NCBI RefSeq assembly: GCF_900103005.1
Contig: NZ_FMWL01000003.1
Location: 124,001-188,000 of the forward strand
DNA: 64,000 nucleotides
Direction of reading: 5' to 3'
Origin: Acidaminobacter hydrogenoformans DSM 2784
GTDB taxonomy: Bacteria; Bacillota; Clostridia; Peptostreptococcales; Acidaminobacteraceae
Each line of letters opens with the position of its first letter. The first letter of the stretch is position 1. Positions 62,904-64,000 of this stretch are shown in pieces. The position numbers and the translations under genes are program-made. The notes beneath the pieces are model-generated. The model made no database searches and had not been told where the DNA came from. It was given only the letters and a program-made list of their open reading frames with translations.

Positions 62904-64000
62904 TCAGCTGTCTGAAACGCCTTCAGTTGCAGCGTCCATCCCGGCCTCCGCTTCTGCGTCCGGTGCAGCCGCTGCCGCTATGCTGCCCGTGGACAGAAAA
63001 TCTGCCAGCAGCAGGTCCACCATGCGGCCGTAGCTCTTGACGCCGTCCTGCTGCCTATTTGTTTTCAAATAAGTATCGTTGATCTGATCCGCGGTATCGT
63101 TAACTTTGCCTTGGTAAGGCTTCCAAAAAGCACTATAGGCGGCCAGGTCCCTTTTCAGGTCTTCCGAATAGCGGGCGCGCAGCTCAAAATACAGCTCCGG
63201 CGCCTCCCGGTACAGGGCGTTGGTGGTGTGGATCAGCGCGAGCACCGTCCCCGAATACTGAAAATCCAGGTCGGGATGGCTCATGCAGGCAAGATAGGCG
63301 GCGTAATTCGCCTCATCCTCTCGGGCAATCCCCATTTGGTGGGCTTTTTCGTGCATGGCAATGGCAGGCAGCAGAAGATCCGGCACCCGGACGTTGATAT
63401 TGGCTTCACCGGTAAACGGCATGAAGACGCCGGTGATGCCAGTGTAGAGCATAGCCTCGGAAAGGACAACCGCTTTGGGCGGCCCCCAGATGCCCTGGAA
63501 AATTGGGTTGAGCGCCTCAATAGCTTGATAGCCAATGGCTGTTCTGGAAAACATGTCTGCGGTATTCACCGGGAGCCTCATGACGCCATTTGGGTCTGTT
63601 GCCTGATAGACTCTCAGCTGATTGGCCTGGTCTATGAGAAGCTCAGACAGCGCATAGAGCTCTTCTATGGCGTAAGGCCTGACGTCATAGCCAAGTGTGG
63701 CTGCAAGGGGCTGGCGGCTGTAGTTGAGGCCCCAGGCCAGCATGAAGAGGACATAGAGCATGGCGGTGTAAGCCAGGATCTGGTACACCAGCTTAATAGC
63801 GCCACCCCGGAAAAGTTTTATTATGAGCATGATGAGCAGGACAGGGATCGCGAGCAAATGCGTCAGGAACAGCAGCTCAGCAAGCGAAAATGGCAGGACG
63901 CCGCTTGCGCTGCTGATGAGCTGCATCCAGGATTTCTGGATTGAACCTGCATAGTAAGCCTCCAGCATTTCAGGATGGCGCTCCAGCCAGTGGCCAAGGC
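62904..64000 (-). CDS. DUF3810 membrane protein with HExxH motif (partial)
   Basis: The open frame continues through the right edge without a stop, so the start is outside the window. At least 365 residues are visible: two membrane helices (about 28-48 and 58-80 from the M at 63968) then an extracytoplasmic domain with HEKAHQMGIAREDEANYAAY, a zinc-peptidase HExxH signature with a downstream Glu. DUF3810 members are predicted metallopeptidase-like, function unknown. The C-terminus is Ala/Glu-rich. Confidence 0.85.
   Translation of the reverse strand, partial: LGHWLERHPEMLEAYYAGSIQKSWMQLISSASGVLPFSLAELLFLTHLLAIPVLLIMLIIKLFRGGAIKLVYQILAYTAMLYVLFMLAWGLNYSRQPLAATLGYDVRPYAIEELYALSELLIDQANQLRVYQATDPNGVMRLPVNTADMFSRTAIGYQAIEALNPIFQGIWGPPKAVVLSEAMLYTGITGVFMPFTGEANINVRVPDLLLPAIAMHEKAHQMGIAREDEANYAAYLACMSHPDLDFQYSGTVLALIHTTNALYREAPELYFELRARYSEDLKRDLAAYSAFWKPYQGKVNDTADQINDTYLKTNRQQDGVKSYGRMVDLLLADFLSTGSIAAAAAPDAEAEAGMDAATEGVSDS

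Overview
The window (about 50% GC) looks like the chromosome of an anaerobic clostridial member of the Bacillota. Evidence: strong AGGAGG ribosome binding sites before nearly every gene, many U-tailed intrinsic terminators, a T-box and an S-box leader, a complete [FeFe]-hydrogenase maturation set (TM1266-like regulator, hydE, hydG, hydF), a flavodiiron protein, a [4Fe-4S]-type cysteine desulfidase under sigma-54 control, and many amino-acid and peptide catabolic genes. An Acidaminobacter/Fusibacter-like amino-acid fermenter would fit, but that placement is inference. No tRNA, rRNA, CRISPR array, transposase or phage gene was seen; this is core chromosome.

Layout. 0-7.6 kb: cyclase-family hydrolase, zwf and gnd (oxidative pentose phosphate), YccF, pirin, a divergent SHMT-like enzyme, ADP-ribosylglycohydrolase, two small proteins. 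7.7-13.9 kb: YihY/BrkB membrane protein, then a contiguous folate run read right to left, pabA-pabB-pabC-folE-folP-folB-folK. 14-19 kb: TIM-barrel protein, DUF2179 protein, CoA-type Nudix, a candidate structured RNA of about 340 nt, a membrane-anchored protein, HAD phosphatase, lytic transglycosylase. 19.4-28 kb: adenosine deaminase, flavodiiron protein, S9 peptidase, PepD, ROK kinase, pgi. 28-32.5 kb: the hydrogenase maturation operon behind a 250-nt leader ending in a terminator. 32.6-36 kb: cysteine desulfidase with a sigma-54 promoter and its cysteine-rich activator. 36-47 kb: HD hydrolase, lipoprotein, alanine/glycine symporter, methionine sulfoxide repair pair, asparaginase, HutD, PrdX-like deacylase, HerA-like ATPase. 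47-52.4 kb: b5-type lipoprotein plus four-helix membrane protein, a T-box leader driving only two micro-ORFs, SulP and acetate transporters, DUF4332. 52.6-57.7 kb: nitroreductase, S-box metY-metA, flavoredoxin with two half-permeases. 57.9-64 kb: amidase, acyltransferase-fold protein, DUF2975/Xre pair, radical SAM protein, DUF3810 protein running off the edge.

Central metabolic genes for glucose 6-phosphate (ROK kinase, pgi, zwf, gnd) are all present although not in one operon. Sulfur metabolism is regulated at three levels: S-box RNA for methionine synthesis, sigma-54 activation for cysteine breakdown, and MsrB/fRMsr repair.

The most interesting unexplained items are: (1) a T-box riboswitch whose only downstream genes are 49- and 17-codon ORFs; (2) an unassigned attenuator leader in front of the hydrogenase maturation operon whose terminator stem contains the ribosome binding site; (3) a candidate structured RNA with its own promoter and terminator at 16.2-16.6 kb; (4) a dispersed motif, TTTGCCGATGGTC, that occurs about a dozen times and builds several hairpins and terminators; (5) long perfect palindromes built on GGTTGGGGACAG.
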